Assembly: GCF_002008365.1 (NCBI RefSeq)
Contig: NZ_MRDL01000015.1
Span: 310,001 to 374,000, forward strand
DNA: 64,000 nt
Reading direction: 5' to 3'
DNA from: Rhizobium leguminosarum bv. viciae USDA 2370
Lineage (GTDB): Bacteria > Pseudomonadota > Alphaproteobacteria > Rhizobiales > Rhizobiaceae
The notes under the pieces were generated by a model, which saw only the letters and a list, made by a program, of their open reading frames with translations, made no database searches and was not told the origin of the DNA. This document shows positions 17,124 through 26,243 of the stretch, one piece after another (positions within the stretch are counted from its first letter, which is position 1; each line of letters starts with the position of its first letter). Position numbers and translations under genes: made by a program.

Positions 17124-17696
17124 TTACGCGGCTTCGTCCTGCGAATCGTCTTCTTCAATCGCCTTGCCGCGCTTCGGACCCTTGTTGAGATTGGTCTCGA
17201 CGAGACGGACGGCTTCGGTTTCCGACATCTTGTTGACAGCGGCGATTTCGCGCGCCATGCGGTCGAGCGCAGCCTCATAGAGCTGGCGTTCGGAATAGGA
17301 CTGCTCAGGCTGGTTCTCGGCACGATAGAGATCGCGCACAACTTCAGCGATGGAAATCAGGTCGCCGGAATTGATCTTGGCATCATATTCCTGGGCGCGG
17401 CGGGACCACATGGTGCGCTTGACACGCGCCTTGCCCTGCACGACCTTCAATGCACGCTCGACGAAATCCGTTTCCGAAAGCTTGCGCATACCGATGCTCA
17501 TTGCCTTCGCAACCGGAACCTTCAGACGCATCTTGTCCTTCTCGAAATCGATAACGAAAAGTTCGAGCTTCATGCCGGCAACTTCTTGCTCTTCGATAGC
17601 GGTGATGGTACCGACGCCATGAGCGGGGTAGACGATCGATTCACCGGTCTTGAAGCCGTGACGTGCTGTAGAAGGCTTTTTCTGCTGAGTCGTCAT
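17124..17696 (-). CDS. carD: CarD-family transcriptional regulator
   Basis: 190 residues from the ATG at 17696; the upstream TTG at 17705 is less likely. The N-terminal Tudor-like RNA-polymerase interaction domain (about 18-75) contains GESIVYPAHGVGTITAIEEQ and related segments as in CarD/CdnL and the Mfd RID. The helical C-terminal part (MWSRRAQEYDAKINSGDL, RLVETNLN) contacts promoter DNA. CarD/CdnL proteins bind the polymerase beta subunit and stabilise open complexes, notably at rRNA promoters. The C-terminal extension is acidic. Monocistronic, with its own terminator. Confidence 0.88.
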   Translation of the reverse strand: MTTQQKKPSTARHGFKTGESIVYPAHGVGTITAIEEQEVAGMKLELFVIDFEKDKMRLKVPVAKAMSIGMRKLSETDFVERALKVVQGKARVKRTMWSRRAQEYDAKINSGDLISIAEVVRDLYRAENQPEQSYSERQLYEAALDRMAREIAAVNKMSETEAVRLVETNLNKGPKRGKAIEEDDSQDEAA

Positions 17697-18089
17697 TCTA
17701 TTCAAAAACTCCCTGTTACGCTTCCGGCGGCGGCCGGAGCCGGGTCAGTCAGGCCCGGGTGAGACGGTAGTATCCGTCGGGTGACTTCACTCTGGTCCCA
17801 TCGGGCAAAAGCAAAGACTTCTTGCGCGCGATCTTGGGACCCGGCGCTCAAAGCGTTGATATGTCACGGAAACCGCGTACGGATTGGTTTTGCTTTCGTG
17901 ATGGTTTTGGGCATGCGTCATGCCACAAATGGAACAGTAACCGAAACCTATCATAAAAATATGAGGAAATCAATAATTTGCTTCGCTTGAGTCATGCGGG
18001 CAACACATGTCACCCATATGCCTCACGCAGCTTTTACAACGTTTCGGCCCGCGGTCGCCCGAATCCGGCGACCGAATGTGGACACTGTT
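17697..18089 (-). other. 393-base gap between carD and fdxA, no gene recognised
   Basis: Contains the carD leader with GGGAG near 17710 and a locally A/T-rich patch around 17940-17990. No convincing reading frame, repeat or terminator was found. Confidence 0.4.
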
Positions 18090-18428
18090 TCAATCGCCGG
18101 AACCAGGCTTCTCGGAAAAATATTTCTCGAATTTTCCGGACTCGCCATCCATTTCCTTGGCCTCAGGCAACGGCTCCTTCTTGACCGTAATATTCGGCCA
18201 GATCGTCGCATATTCGGTGTTGATCTTCAGCCATTTGTCGAGGCCCGGCTCGGTATCGGGCTTGATCGCCTCGGCGGGACATTCCGGTTCGCAGACGCCG
18301 CAATCGATGCATTCGTCGGGATGGATGACGAGGAAATTCTCGCCCTCATAGAAGCAGTCGACAGGGCAGACTTCCACGCAATCGGTGTATTTGCACTTGA
18401 TGCAATTGTCGGTCACGACATAGGTCAT
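18090..18428 (-). CDS. fdxA: Seven-iron ferredoxin FdxA
   Basis: 112 residues from the ATG at 18428 ([10 protein letters not shown]), the standard N-terminus; upstream extension is not conserved in type. The 3Fe-4S and 4Fe-4S ligands are in [18 protein letters not shown] (about 9-26) and [12 protein letters not shown] (about 40-51). The long C-terminal tail rich in Lys/Glu is typical of the Azotobacter FdI-like FdxA family. It carries electrons in the cytosol; the partner is not evident from neighbours. Located between carD and the S4 gene, all on the minus strand. Confidence 0.92.
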   Translation of the reverse strand: MTYVVTDNCIKCKYTDCVEVCPVDCFYEGENFLVIHPDECIDCGVCEPECPAEAIKPDTEPGLDKWLKINTEYATIWPNITVKKEPLPEAKEMDGESGKFEKYFSEKPGSGD

Positions 18429-18622
18429 GAAGAACTCCAGGATTTCCATGCGGATGGGGCCGGGCAACCTGGAACGTCGCGCCTATCCCCGTGCCGGAGG
18501 AAAAGCGTGAGCAGGCTTGGGAGGCAAGCACGCTTCCGGCAGGTTGTCAGTGACGTATCGGCTTTATCGCCGGATTTCAAGGATAAACGATCTGCAAAAG
18601 CCGCCGCCGCAGACAGAGTTTT

Positions 18623-19027
18623 CTAATCCTCGTCCGACATCAGCCTGTCGATTGCACGTCTTTCCTTTTTGGTCGGACGGCCGGTGCCGGTCGCCCGGAT
18701 TGCCTGCTCGTAGGGCGTGAGACGTTTTGCCTCATCGGGCGGCGGGGATTGGTCGTCGTAAAGCAGGCGCGCCTGCTCGTAAGGCCCCCGCCGCTCGCCG
18801 GCAAGACGCACGACGAGAACGACATCGCGCCGCTCCAGCGTCAGCTCGATACGGTCACCTGGCTTGACCATCTGGCTCGGCTGGCTGCAGCGCTCGCCGT
18901 TGATGCGCACATGGCCTGATTGGATATGGCTCTGCGCCACCGAGCGTGACTTCGCCATGCGCGCGAAGAACAGCCACTTGTCGATGCGCTGGCGCGAACC
19001 GCTTGTCGGCTGTGTCTCCCCGCTCAT
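18623..19027 (-). CDS. S4-domain RNA-binding protein (Hsp15/HslR-like)
   Basis: 134 residues. The S4 fold covers residues about 13-75 with RIDKWLFFARMAKSRS and HVRINGERCSQPSQMVKPGD. The C-terminus is basic (RPTKKERRAIDRLM). Hsp15 homologues bind stalled 50S subunits carrying nascent tRNA. It starts two bases after the stop of the helicase gene, so the two form an operon pairing two RNA-binding proteins. Confidence 0.85.
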   Translation of the reverse strand: MSGETQPTSGSRQRIDKWLFFARMAKSRSVAQSHIQSGHVRINGERCSQPSQMVKPGDRIELTLERRDVVLVVRLAGERRGPYEQARLLYDDQSPPPDEAKRLTPYEQAIRATGTGRPTKKERRAIDRLMSDED

Positions 19028-19029
19028 GA

Positions 19030-22000
19030 CTACTTCTTCATCTGCTCCTTGAGGGCCGCGAGCTTGGCGAAAGGCGAATCCGGATCGATCGGCTTCTCCT
19101 TGCGCGGCGGCTTGGCCTCAAAGCGCAGCGGCTGCGAGCCGCCGCGATTGTTGTTGCGGTCGTTACGATCGTTGCGGTCACCGCGATCCTTGCGATCGCC
19201 ACGGTCCTGCCGGTCGCCGCGCGGCTGGTCGCCCCGTGGTTGGTTGTTGCGGTCGCCCCTTGCCTGCTGCGGCCGGCCGCCATCGCGACCGCCGCCTTCC
19301 TTGCCGCGGTTCTGGCGATTGTTGTCACGGCCGTCGCCGCCGCGATTGGCCTCGCCGCCTTCACCGCCGCCGGGCCGGCGATTGCGGTCGCCGCGTTCCT
19401 GGTTCTGACCGCGCTCCTGGCCCTGGCCGCCACGGCGATCGCCATGCCCGCCGCGCGCCTGGCGCTGATTGTCGTTGCGGCCGCCGAGACGCCACAGAAG
19501 AACCGGCTTCGGTTCCACCGGCTCGCCGGCTTCCCCAGCAGCAGGTGCTGCTTCCTCGGGAGCGGACACCGCTTCCCCAGACGCTTCCACCGGAGCCGAT
19601 GTCTCGATCGCTTCGACCGGAGCGGGGGTCTGGACCGCTTCGGCTACGGGCGCGTCAGCAACCGCCGGAGCCGTCTCGGTTGCAGACGCTTCGGCAGCAG
19701 TCTCTTCCGCCGCTCCGTCGGCATCGTCGTGATCGGCCTTTTCGGCTGTCTCTTCCGCAGGCGTTTCCGCAGTGGCAGCAGGCACTGAGGCCGCATCCTG
19801 CGTCGCAAGATGTACTGATGCCTCTTCCGCCTTCACGGCATCGGCGCGATAGCCGAGACCCTTGAGGATTTCTTCCATGTCCTCGAGCGTCGCACCGAGG
19901 ATCGACAGCATCGCCGTCGTCGTCGTGAAGCGGCGGCCGTCATAGGCGCCCTCCGGACGGTTGTTTTGACCGGGCTTCCATTGCAGCAGCGGTCGGATGA
20001 TATCGGCAAGCCTTTCCAGAATGTCGATGCGCACGGCACGCTTGCCGAGGAAACGGAAGCCGGCGAGCTTGTAGAACATCCGCTCGAAGCTCGGATCGGT
20101 GACGACGGAGGTGCGGCCGGCGGCAAGCACCGGAATGAGATCGCCATAACCCGCCTTGTCGAGGCCGTCATTCTTCAGCGCCCAGAGCAGCGTGATGAGC
20201 TCGGCAGGCGCCGGCTTCAGAAGTGCCGGAACGAAGATATGATAGGCGCCGAAACGCACGCCGTAACGGCGCATGGAGGCACGGGCCTCCTGGTCCAGCG
20301 ACTTCACCTCCTCGGTCACGTCGCGACGGAAGAGCACCCCGAGATTCTCGACGAGCTGGAAGGCAAGCCCCTTGGCGAGACCCTGCAGGTCCTCGGCGCG
20401 CGACAGATCATCGAGCGGCTTCAGCACCGTGCTGATATGATGATTGACGAAGCGCTCGATGCGGGCGGCGACGTGATCACGGGCATTGCCCGTCAGTTGT
20501 TCGTCGGCCAGCAGGATCACGCGCGGACGCATGATGTGATCGCTGCCCGAAAGCCGCGCCACCGGGTCGCCCAGCCAACGGATCAAACCGTCCGAGCCGA
20601 TCACCAGATCGCTGTTGCCGGCGGCATGCATCCGCGCCGCGCGGGCTTCGAACTCGAGCCCGAGCGCCTTCTGCGACGCAGCCTGAACCGCCTTGGCATC
20701 CGGTCCGTCCGTTCCCGCCACCGGCGTGAAACGGAATCCGCTCAACTGCCCTACATGATGTCCTTCAACGAAGACATCGCCATTCACACTGATTTCAGCT
20801 TCCAGCATCGCATTCTCTCTCAGGCGCTTCATGAGCACAGATGTCCTGCGATCAACAAAGCGTTTCGTCAACCTTTCATGTAACGCGTCGGACAATCGAT
20901 CTTCGATTTCCCGCGTCTTTTCCTGCCAGTGTGTCGGATCGGCAAGCCAACCGGGCCGATTCGAAACGTAGGTCCAGGTCCTTATCTGCGCGATTCGCGC
21001 CGAAAGCGTGTCAATTTCCCCATCTGTTCGATCGGAGCGATGAACCTGCTCCGCCAGAAACTGCTCGTTCACCGTGCCATAGCGGACGAGATCGGAAAAG
21101 AGGGTCGCGATAAGATCGGCATGTTGTGCTGGGGTGATACGCCGATAGTCGGGAAGCGCGCAAGCCTCCCAGAGTTTTTCGACGCGCGCCGGCCTGTCGG
21201 CGAGATCGATGACCTCGGGATAGCGCGAAAGCTGTTCCAGCGCCTGCTGGTCGACCGCAGGCAGCGCCCGCGTCAGCCCCGGTACGCGCGGTCCCACCTC
21301 AAGGCTGGCGCGCAGCGATGCGATTGAGGAGAAGTCCATCTCCGTCGTCCGCCACTGCAAAACCTTGACGTTGTCGAACTCGTGCCCCTCGATGCGCTGC
21401 ACCAGCTCATCGTCGAAGGGCGAGACCTGTCCGGTGACGCCGAAGGTCCCGTCCCGCACGTGTCGCCCGGCGCGCCCGGCGACCTGGCCGAGTTCGCCAG
21501 GATTGAGATTGCGGAATTGGTAACCGTCGAATTTCCGGTCCTGGGCGAAGGCAACGTGATCGACATCGAGGTTGAGGCCCATGCCGATCGCATCGGTCGC
21601 CACCAGATATTCGACGTCGCCTGCCTGATAGAGCGCCACCTGCGCATTGCGGGTGCGCGGGCTGAGCGCGCCAAGCACGACCGCGGCGCCGCCGCGCTGC
21701 CGGCGGATGAGCTCGGCGATGGCATAGACCTCGTCGGCGGAGAAGGCGACGATGGCCGAACGCTGCGGCAGCCGGGTGATCTTCTTCTGCCCGGCGTAGA
21801 AAAGATGCGAAAGCCGCGGCCGCTCGACGATATTGATGCCGGGCAGCAGCTGCAGCAGAATCGGCCGCATCGTCGCCGCACCGAGCAGCAGCGTTTCCTC
21901 TCGGCCGCGAAGATGCAGGATGCGGTCGGTGAAGATATGGCCGCGCTCGAGATCGCCGGCGAGCTGCACCTCGTCGATCGCGACGAAGGCGGCCTTAGTC

Positions 22001-22278
22001 TCGCGCGGCATCGCTTCGACGGTGCAGACGGAAAAACGCGCATTGGGCGGCGAAATCTTTTCCTCGCCGGTGACCAGCGCCACATTCTGCACGCCGACCT
22101 TCTCCACCACCCGCGTATAGACCTCGCGCGCTAGCAGCCGGAGCGGCAGGCCGATCACGCCCGTCCCGTGCGCAACCATGCGCTCGATGGCATAATGGGT
22201 CTTGCCGGTATTGGTCGGCCCGAGCACCGCGGTCACACCGCGCCCACTCAGAATCATCGGCTGCGAAGTCAGAGTCAT
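19030..22278 (-). CDS. Suv3-like DExH RNA helicase with a long Arg/Asp/Asn-rich tail
   Basis: About 1082 residues from the ATG at 22278; frames to 22371 add residues without a known match. Walker A GPTNTGKTHYAIERM lies near residue 20, motif II is AIDEVQLAGD near 98, and QVAGRAGRHVRDGTFG near 272 is motif VI. This is the mitochondrial Suv3 / alphaproteobacterial helicase class, which unwinds RNA with the degradosome. Residues about 820-930 are Ala/Glu/Pro-rich acidic linker. Residues about 930-1055 are a low-complexity chain of RGD, DRN and RGG-like repeats, likely disordered and RNA-binding. It is first gene of an operon with the S4 protein. Confidence 0.82.
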   Translation of the reverse strand: MTLTSQPMILSGRGVTAVLGPTNTGKTHYAIERMVAHGTGVIGLPLRLLAREVYTRVVEKVGVQNVALVTGEEKISPPNARFSVCTVEAMPRETKAAFVAIDEVQLAGDLERGHIFTDRILHLRGREETLLLGAATMRPILLQLLPGINIVERPRLSHLFYAGQKKITRLPQRSAIVAFSADEVYAIAELIRRQRGGAAVVLGALSPRTRNAQVALYQAGDVEYLVATDAIGMGLNLDVDHVAFAQDRKFDGYQFRNLNPGELGQVAGRAGRHVRDGTFGVTGQVSPFDDELVQRIEGHEFDNVKVLQWRTTEMDFSSIASLRASLEVGPRVPGLTRALPAVDQQALEQLSRYPEVIDLADRPARVEKLWEACALPDYRRITPAQHADLIATLFSDLVRYGTVNEQFLAEQVHRSDRTDGEIDTLSARIAQIRTWTYVSNRPGWLADPTHWQEKTREIEDRLSDALHERLTKRFVDRRTSVLMKRLRENAMLEAEISVNGDVFVEGHHVGQLSGFRFTPVAGTDGPDAKAVQAASQKALGLEFEARAARMHAAGNSDLVIGSDGLIRWLGDPVARLSGSDHIMRPRVILLADEQLTGNARDHVAARIERFVNHHISTVLKPLDDLSRAEDLQGLAKGLAFQLVENLGVLFRRDVTEEVKSLDQEARASMRRYGVRFGAYHIFVPALLKPAPAELITLLWALKNDGLDKAGYGDLIPVLAAGRTSVVTDPSFERMFYKLAGFRFLGKRAVRIDILERLADIIRPLLQWKPGQNNRPEGAYDGRRFTTTTAMLSILGATLEDMEEILKGLGYRADAVKAEEASVHLATQDAASVPAATAETPAEETAEKADHDDADGAAEETAAEASATETAPAVADAPVAEAVQTPAPVEAIETSAPVEASGEAVSAPEEAAPAAGEAGEPVEPKPVLLWRLGGRNDNQRQARGGHGDRRGGQGQERGQNQERGDRNRRPGGGEGGEANRGGDGRDNNRQNRGKEGGGRDGGRPQQARGDRNNQPRGDQPRGDRQDRGDRKDRGDRNDRNDRNNNRGGSQPLRFEAKPPRKEKPIDPDSPFAKLAALKEQMKK

Positions 22279-22454
22279 GAGTCCATGCAAATGAGGCGGG
22301 TGGCCCCAGGAAAATCTCGGCTCCTCGATGGAAGCCAGTGAACACATGGACAGCTGCCGCCGCAAACGCAAGGGCAGATTTCAAAATGCCTCGGGGATTA
22401 CGACCTTTGCGAGTCCCGTGGAGCGCCCGAATTGCCGATTCGGAACAGCGTGAG

Positions 22455-22507
22455 AACGAATCAGCGACGAATCGGTGACTCCAGCTGATTCAGCTTTTGT
22501 TCACGGC
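22455..22507 (+). repeat. 53-bp direct repeat, unit 1
   Basis: Starts AACGAATCAGCGACGAATCG and ends TTTTGTTCACGGC. Four GANTC sites lie inside it. Similarity to unit 3 extends past the end into TATTG.ATTT.AA. Confidence 0.8.
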
Positions 22508-22657
22508 TAAGTATTGATTTTGAATCACTTTTTCCCACTAGATGCTGAATCGTGAGACTCTCTCTTGTTCGTATTTTCGCTATCGTGAGTGACCGATTCC
22601 CGCCTGATCTTGAACAAGCGAAAATCCGCCCGAAATTAACCTCTCGACCAAAGCCGG

Positions 22658-22710
22658 AACGAATCGGAGACGAATCGCTGACTCCGTCGTTTTCGCCTTT
22701 CGTTCACGGC
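22658..22710 (+). repeat. 53-bp direct repeat, unit 2
   Basis: Starts AACGAATCGGAGACGAATCG and ends TTTCGTTCACGGC, 203 bases after unit 1. Three GANTC sites lie inside it. Confidence 0.8.
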
Positions 22711-22875
22711 CACATCTGGTAGCAGCTTCAGGTCCGGGCGCTAGATGCGGATCGGCGGCAGGGGCCTTCGTTCCACCTCATCGCACCGGCATTAATCTTT
22801 CGGGAGCCGGATTCAGATCGCGTTAAACTGCGGCAGCCGATACGGGTGCCGAGTGCAGGCGTTGATCAAAGAGGG

Positions 22876-22928
22876 AACGAATCGCTGACGAATCGGCGAC
22901 ATCACGATTTTCCCGCTTTGTTCACCGC
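22876..22928 (+). repeat. 53-bp direct repeat, unit 3
   Basis: Starts AACGAATCGCTGACGAATCG and ends CTTTGTTCACCGC, 218 bases after unit 2. Two GANTC sites lie inside it. It is followed by an A/T-rich stretch. Confidence 0.8.
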
Positions 22929-23143
22929 AACATATTGTATTTAAAGGAGTTTTTAACCATAGGGGTGATTTCCCGGGATGGTCGAATTCGACCGATGCTG
23001 CCGACCGTTCGTGAAAGCGGCCATGCTCCTCAGAAAACCGCAAACAAGGTTTCGTCACATTTCGAGAGCTTAGCCGGGAACAAAAATCGCCAATAAGTGT
23101 TTCTCGTCCATTCGAATTGCAGATGAAATGAAGGGAACACACT

Positions 23144-23299
23144 ATGCTCGGCACGATACTTCTTGTTATCCTTATTCTGCTTCTGATCGGAGCCCTGCCG
23201 AATTGGGGTTACAGCCGTGGCTGGGGCTATGGACCTTCTGGCGGTTTGGGGCTAGTTCTCGTCATTATCATTATCCTTGTACTCATGGGCCGCGTCTAA
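23144..23299 (+). CDS. DUF3309-type small membrane protein
   Basis: 51 residues beginning MLGTILLVILILLLIGALP, then a Gly/Trp/Tyr-rich turn (NWGYSRGWGYGPSGG) and a second hydrophobic segment ending LVLMGRV. That two-helix hairpin with the WGYSRGWGYGPSG centre is the DUF3309 pattern, widespread in proteobacteria and of unknown role. AAGGGA precedes the ATG at good spacing. It lies 27 bases upstream of a small lipoprotein gene and probably shares its mRNA. Confidence 0.8.
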   Translation: MLGTILLVILILLLIGALPNWGYSRGWGYGPSGGLGLVLVIIIILVLMGRV

Positions 23300-23326
23300 A
23301 GGCCTACAAACCTGGGGAGTTACGAC

Positions 23327-23584
23327 ATGATGAAGAAGATTGTTCTTATTGGTGCGCTCGTCGGCGCTCTGGCATCCTGCACGGCGACCGAGCAAGGTAC
23401 GGCGATCGGCGCCGGCACCGGTGCGGTCATTGGCGGTGTCGTCACCAACAGCTGGGGCGGCGCAGCCGTCGGCGCCGTTGCAGGCGGTCTGACCGGTGCT
23501 CTGATCGGTCATTCGGTCGAACGCCGCGGCTACTGCGTCTATCGCGACCGCTACGGCCGCCGCTACGAGGCTCGTTGCCGCTAA
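23327..23584 (+). CDS. Small glycine-zipper lipoprotein
   Basis: 85 residues. The signal peptide ends in a lipobox ALASC (Cys near residue 18), so it is a predicted envelope lipoprotein. The body is a glycine zipper (AIGAGTGAVIGGVVTNSWGG and AVAGGLTGALIGHS), the type that inserts helices into membranes (YMGG / 2TM family). The C-terminus is Tyr/Arg-rich with two Cys (YCVYRDRYGRRYEARC). It follows the DUF3309 gene and ends at a terminator. ATGATG gives two possible starts one codon apart. Confidence 0.82.
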   Translation: MMKKIVLIGALVGALASCTATEQGTAIGAGTGAVIGGVVTNSWGGAAVGAVAGGLTGALIGHSVERRGYCVYRDRYGRRYEARCR

Positions 23585-23609
23585 TCGGCAAAGGCATATC
23601 GGACTCCCG

Positions 23610-23634
23610 ACGGGCGCTTCGGCGCCCGTTTTCT
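23610..23634 (+). terminator. Intrinsic terminator after the lipoprotein gene
   Basis: ACGGGCGC-TTCG-GCGCCCGT followed by TTTCTTT, 26 bases after the stop codon. Confidence 0.85.
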
Positions 23635-23771
23635 TTGCCGCTCACACCCGTCAACGAGTCGTTGACACTCGGTTGCGAAAGTCAAATCTACCGCCGCCCG
23701 ACGGGCAGGCCCATATCTCCTTCACGAACGGACAGGCAGAGCCGCCCGGCGCACCGGAAAGGAACGTTTCC

Positions 23772-23930
23772 ATGATCCAGATTTTCCTGAATTCCCTCGT
23801 CGCCGCTCTCATCGCATCGGCTTTCCTGACGACCGCGATATCAGCCCTCTGCAGTGGCGACCGCTCGCTCGCCAAAGTCCCAGCCAGAGTTCGGAAACAG
23901 CGACATCCAAACACCGACCGCCGGTCTTGA
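23772..23930 (+). CDS. Hypothetical small membrane protein
   Basis: 52 residues starting MIQIFLNSLVAALIASAF, one hydrophobic helix, then a basic tail (RVRKQRHPNTDRRS). AAGGA lies 9 bases before the ATG, which favours this start over an in-frame upstream one at 23673. No family recognised. It is followed by a hairpin at 23947. Confidence 0.5.
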   Translation: MIQIFLNSLVAALIASAFLTTAISALCSGDRSLAKVPARVRKQRHPNTDRRS

Positions 23931-23946
23931 TCCAGCAAATGAAATA

Positions 23947-23980
23947 AGCGATGGCGCGTCTCCCGGCGCGTCATCGCTTT
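23947..23980 (+). terminator. Hairpin between the small ORF and phbB (convergent)
   Basis: AGCGATGGCGCG pairs with CGCGTCATCGCT (one mismatch) around TCTCCCGG, followed by TTGAAT. It separates convergent units and could terminate either. Confidence 0.6.
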
Positions 23981-24025
23981 GAATCTGCCGATAATCCGTA
24001 TTACCGACTCGAGGAATGGAATTGC

Positions 24026-24751
24026 CTAGGCGAAATACTGTCCACCATTGGCCGTCAGCGTCGAACCGGTGATGAAGCCGGCATCGTCGGAGACGAGGAA
24101 GGTGACGCAGCGCGCGATCTCTTCCGGTTCGCCGAGACGGCCGACGGGGATCTGCGGAATAATGCGTTCATTCAGCACCTTCTCCGGCACGGCAAGCACC
24201 ATTTCCGTTCCGATGTAACCGGGGCAAATGGCGTTGACGGTGATGTTCTTGTTTGCCCCTTCCTGCGCCAGCGCCTTGGTGAAGCCGAGATCGCCCGCCT
24301 TGGCCGCCGAATAATTCACCTGGCCCATCTGGCCCTTCTGCCCGTTGATCGACGATATATTGACGATACGGCCGAAGTTGCGGTCACGCATGCCGGTCCA
24401 GACCTGATGCGTCATGTTGAACAGGCCGGTGAGGTTGGTATTGATCACCTCGTGCCAATGCTGCTGCGTCATCTTGTGGAACATCGCGTCGCGGGTGATG
24501 CCGGCATTGTTGACGAGGATTTCGACAGGCCCGATCTCGCTTTCGATCCTGGCAATTCCCTCGCCGCAGGCGAGGTAATCCGAAACATCCCATTTGAACA
24601 CCGGAACGCCGGTGACATCATGGAAGGCTTTGGCCTTCTCGTCGTTGCCCGCATAGCTGGCCGCGACCCTGTATCCGGCGTTTTTCAGTGCCATGGATAT
24701 TGCCGCGCCGATGCCGCGTGTACCCCCAGTGACCACAGCCACTCTGCTCAT
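24026..24751 (-). CDS. phbB: Acetoacetyl-CoA reductase (PHB synthesis)
   Basis: 241 residues, a short-chain dehydrogenase that reduces acetoacetyl-CoA to (R)-3-hydroxybutyryl-CoA with NADPH. The cofactor loop VTGGTRGIGAAIS is at residues about 7-19, the Asn-Ala-Gly segment NNAGITRDAMFHKM near 85, and the Ser-Tyr-Lys triad in NISSINGQKG and QVNYSAAKAG near 133-155. It lies 71 bases after phbA on the same strand, with a small CCCGCC/GGCGGG hairpin between them. Length and TRD motif match PhbB/PhaB rather than FabG. Confidence 0.93.
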   Translation of the reverse strand: MSRVAVVTGGTRGIGAAISMALKNAGYRVAASYAGNDEKAKAFHDVTGVPVFKWDVSDYLACGEGIARIESEIGPVEILVNNAGITRDAMFHKMTQQHWHEVINTNLTGLFNMTHQVWTGMRDRNFGRIVNISSINGQKGQMGQVNYSAAKAGDLGFTKALAQEGANKNITVNAICPGYIGTEMVLAVPEKVLNERIIPQIPVGRLGEPEEIARCVTFLVSDDAGFITGSTLTANGGQYFA

Positions 24752-24822
24752 GTTCCGCTCCCCTTTTGTTTTTCGCCCCGCCGCGTGGCGGGATCTTCAA
24801 TCAAACATGGATCGTATGCTAT

Positions 24823-26004
24823 TTAAAGCGCTTCAAAGCACATGGCCACACCCATGCCGCCCCCGATGCAAAGCGTGGCAAGACCTTTCTTCGCGCCGCG
24901 GCGCTTCATTTCGAACAGCAGCGTGTTGAGAACGCGCGCGCCGGAGGCGCCGATCGGGTGGCCGATCGCGATCGCCCCGCCGTTGACGTTGACGATCGAC
25001 GGATCCCACCCGAGATCCTTGGTGACGGCGCAGGCTTGCGCCGCGAAGGCCTCGTTGGCTTCGACGAGATCAAGATCGTTCACCGACCAGCCGGCCTTCT
25101 CGAGCGCCTTGCGCGAAGCCGGGATCGGTCCGGTGCCCATGATCTGCGGATCGACACCTGCCGTTGCCCAGGAAACGATGCGAGCGAGCGGCTGGATGCC
25201 GCGCCGGACTGCCTCCGCTTCACTCATCAGCACCGCCACAGCGGCACCATCGTTGAGGCCGGACGCGTTCGCGGCCGTGACCGTGCCGTCCTTGTCGAAG
25301 GCCGGGCGCAATTTCCCCATCGCCTCGAGCGTGGCGCCGTGACGGATATATTCGTCAGCATCGACGGTAACGTCGCCCTTACGTGTCTTGATGACGTAAG
25401 GGATGATCTCGTCGACAAAGCGGCCGGCCTTCTGCGCTGCCTCCGCCTTGTTCTGCGAGCTGACGGCGAATTGATCCTGGTCGTCGCGCGAAAGCTGCCA
25501 CTGGCGCGCAACATTCTCGGCGGTGATGCCCATGTGGTAGCCGTGGAAAGCGTCGGTCAAGCCGTCCTTGATCATCGTGTCGATCATCTTCATGTCGCCC
25601 ATCTTGACGCCGCCGCGCAGATGCGCGGCATGCGGGGCCATCGACATGGATTCTTGGCCGCCGGCAACGATGATCTTGGCGTCGCCGGTGGCGATCTGCT
25701 GCATGCCGAGCGCAACCGCGCGCAGCCCCGAGCCGCAAAGCTGATTGACGCCCCAAGCGGTCGCCTCCTTCGGAATGCCGGCCTTCATCGCCGCCTGGCG
25801 GGCCGGGTTCTGGCCCTCGCCGGCGGAGAGCACCTGGCCGAGGATCACCTCGTCCACCTCGCCGGGATCGACGCCGGCGCGCTCGAGCGCGCCCTTGACG
25901 ACGGCCGCCCCGAGCTCATGCGCGAGAACCGTCGCGAAAGCGCCGTTGAAAGCGCCGACTGCTGTTCGCCCTGCACTGGCGATGACGATGGATGGATTGC
26001 TCAT
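24823..26004 (-). CDS. phbA: Acetyl-CoA acetyltransferase (beta-ketothiolase)
   Basis: 393 residues from the ATG at 26004, which has GAGGAG upstream; a frame to 26064 adds 20 unsupported residues. The nucleophilic Cys is in [11 protein letters not shown] near residue 89, the His is in [12 protein letters not shown] near 350, and the second Cys in [12 protein letters not shown] near 380. It condenses two acetyl-CoA to acetoacetyl-CoA, the first step to polyhydroxybutyrate, and precedes phbB in an operon. The PHB regulator gene phaR is divergent, about 240 bases away. Confidence 0.95.
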   Translation of the reverse strand: MSNPSIVIASAGRTAVGAFNGAFATVLAHELGAAVVKGALERAGVDPGEVDEVILGQVLSAGEGQNPARQAAMKAGIPKEATAWGVNQLCGSGLRAVALGMQQIATGDAKIIVAGGQESMSMAPHAAHLRGGVKMGDMKMIDTMIKDGLTDAFHGYHMGITAENVARQWQLSRDDQDQFAVSSQNKAEAAQKAGRFVDEIIPYVIKTRKGDVTVDADEYIRHGATLEAMGKLRPAFDKDGTVTAANASGLNDGAAVAVLMSEAEAVRRGIQPLARIVSWATAGVDPQIMGTGPIPASRKALEKAGWSVNDLDLVEANEAFAAQACAVTKDLGWDPSIVNVNGGAIAIGHPIGASGARVLNTLLFEMKRRGAKKGLATLCIGGGMGVAMCFEAL

Positions 26005-26243
26005 GGGGACGCTCCTCGTTTTCGTCTCACTTACATAAGTGGAAACTGGCAAAGCTTGGAGCACAAGTCAAACGCGAAGACCGGCTGCCGTCATTTTTCG
26101 GCAGCAGCCCGCGTAAGCCCGATTCATCTGCTCTGTGAAAGGTTTGCCGCATCGCACAAAGAGATTGTCACCGGCCTTCTTTTGCGTTTACAGTCTCAAC
26201 TGGAGGAATATCCATAAATCAGACGGGGGTTCAGGAGACTGAT

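Larger units (their letters stand above)
22411..22960. other. GANTC-rich, repeat-bearing intergenic region
   Basis: The 865 bases between the helicase start (22278) and 23144 hold no convincing gene. I count 16 GANTC sequences between 22411 and 22894 (22411, 22437, 22458, 22469, 22477, 22487, 22522, 22547, 22556, 22595, 22661, 22672, 22680, 22810, 22879, 22890). GANTC is the CcrM methylation site of alphaproteobacteria; about two would be expected by composition. Most fall in or beside three 53-base direct repeats. The octamer TTAACCAT at 22953 resembles a CtrA-type site. Function unknown; cell-cycle-linked regulation is inference. Confidence 0.7.

Noticed and set aside
22411..22960. Chromosomal replication origin
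   Set aside because: GANTC clustering and a CtrA-type site are suggestive, but no good DnaA boxes are seen and Rhizobiaceae chromosomal origins lie near hemE, which is absent here.
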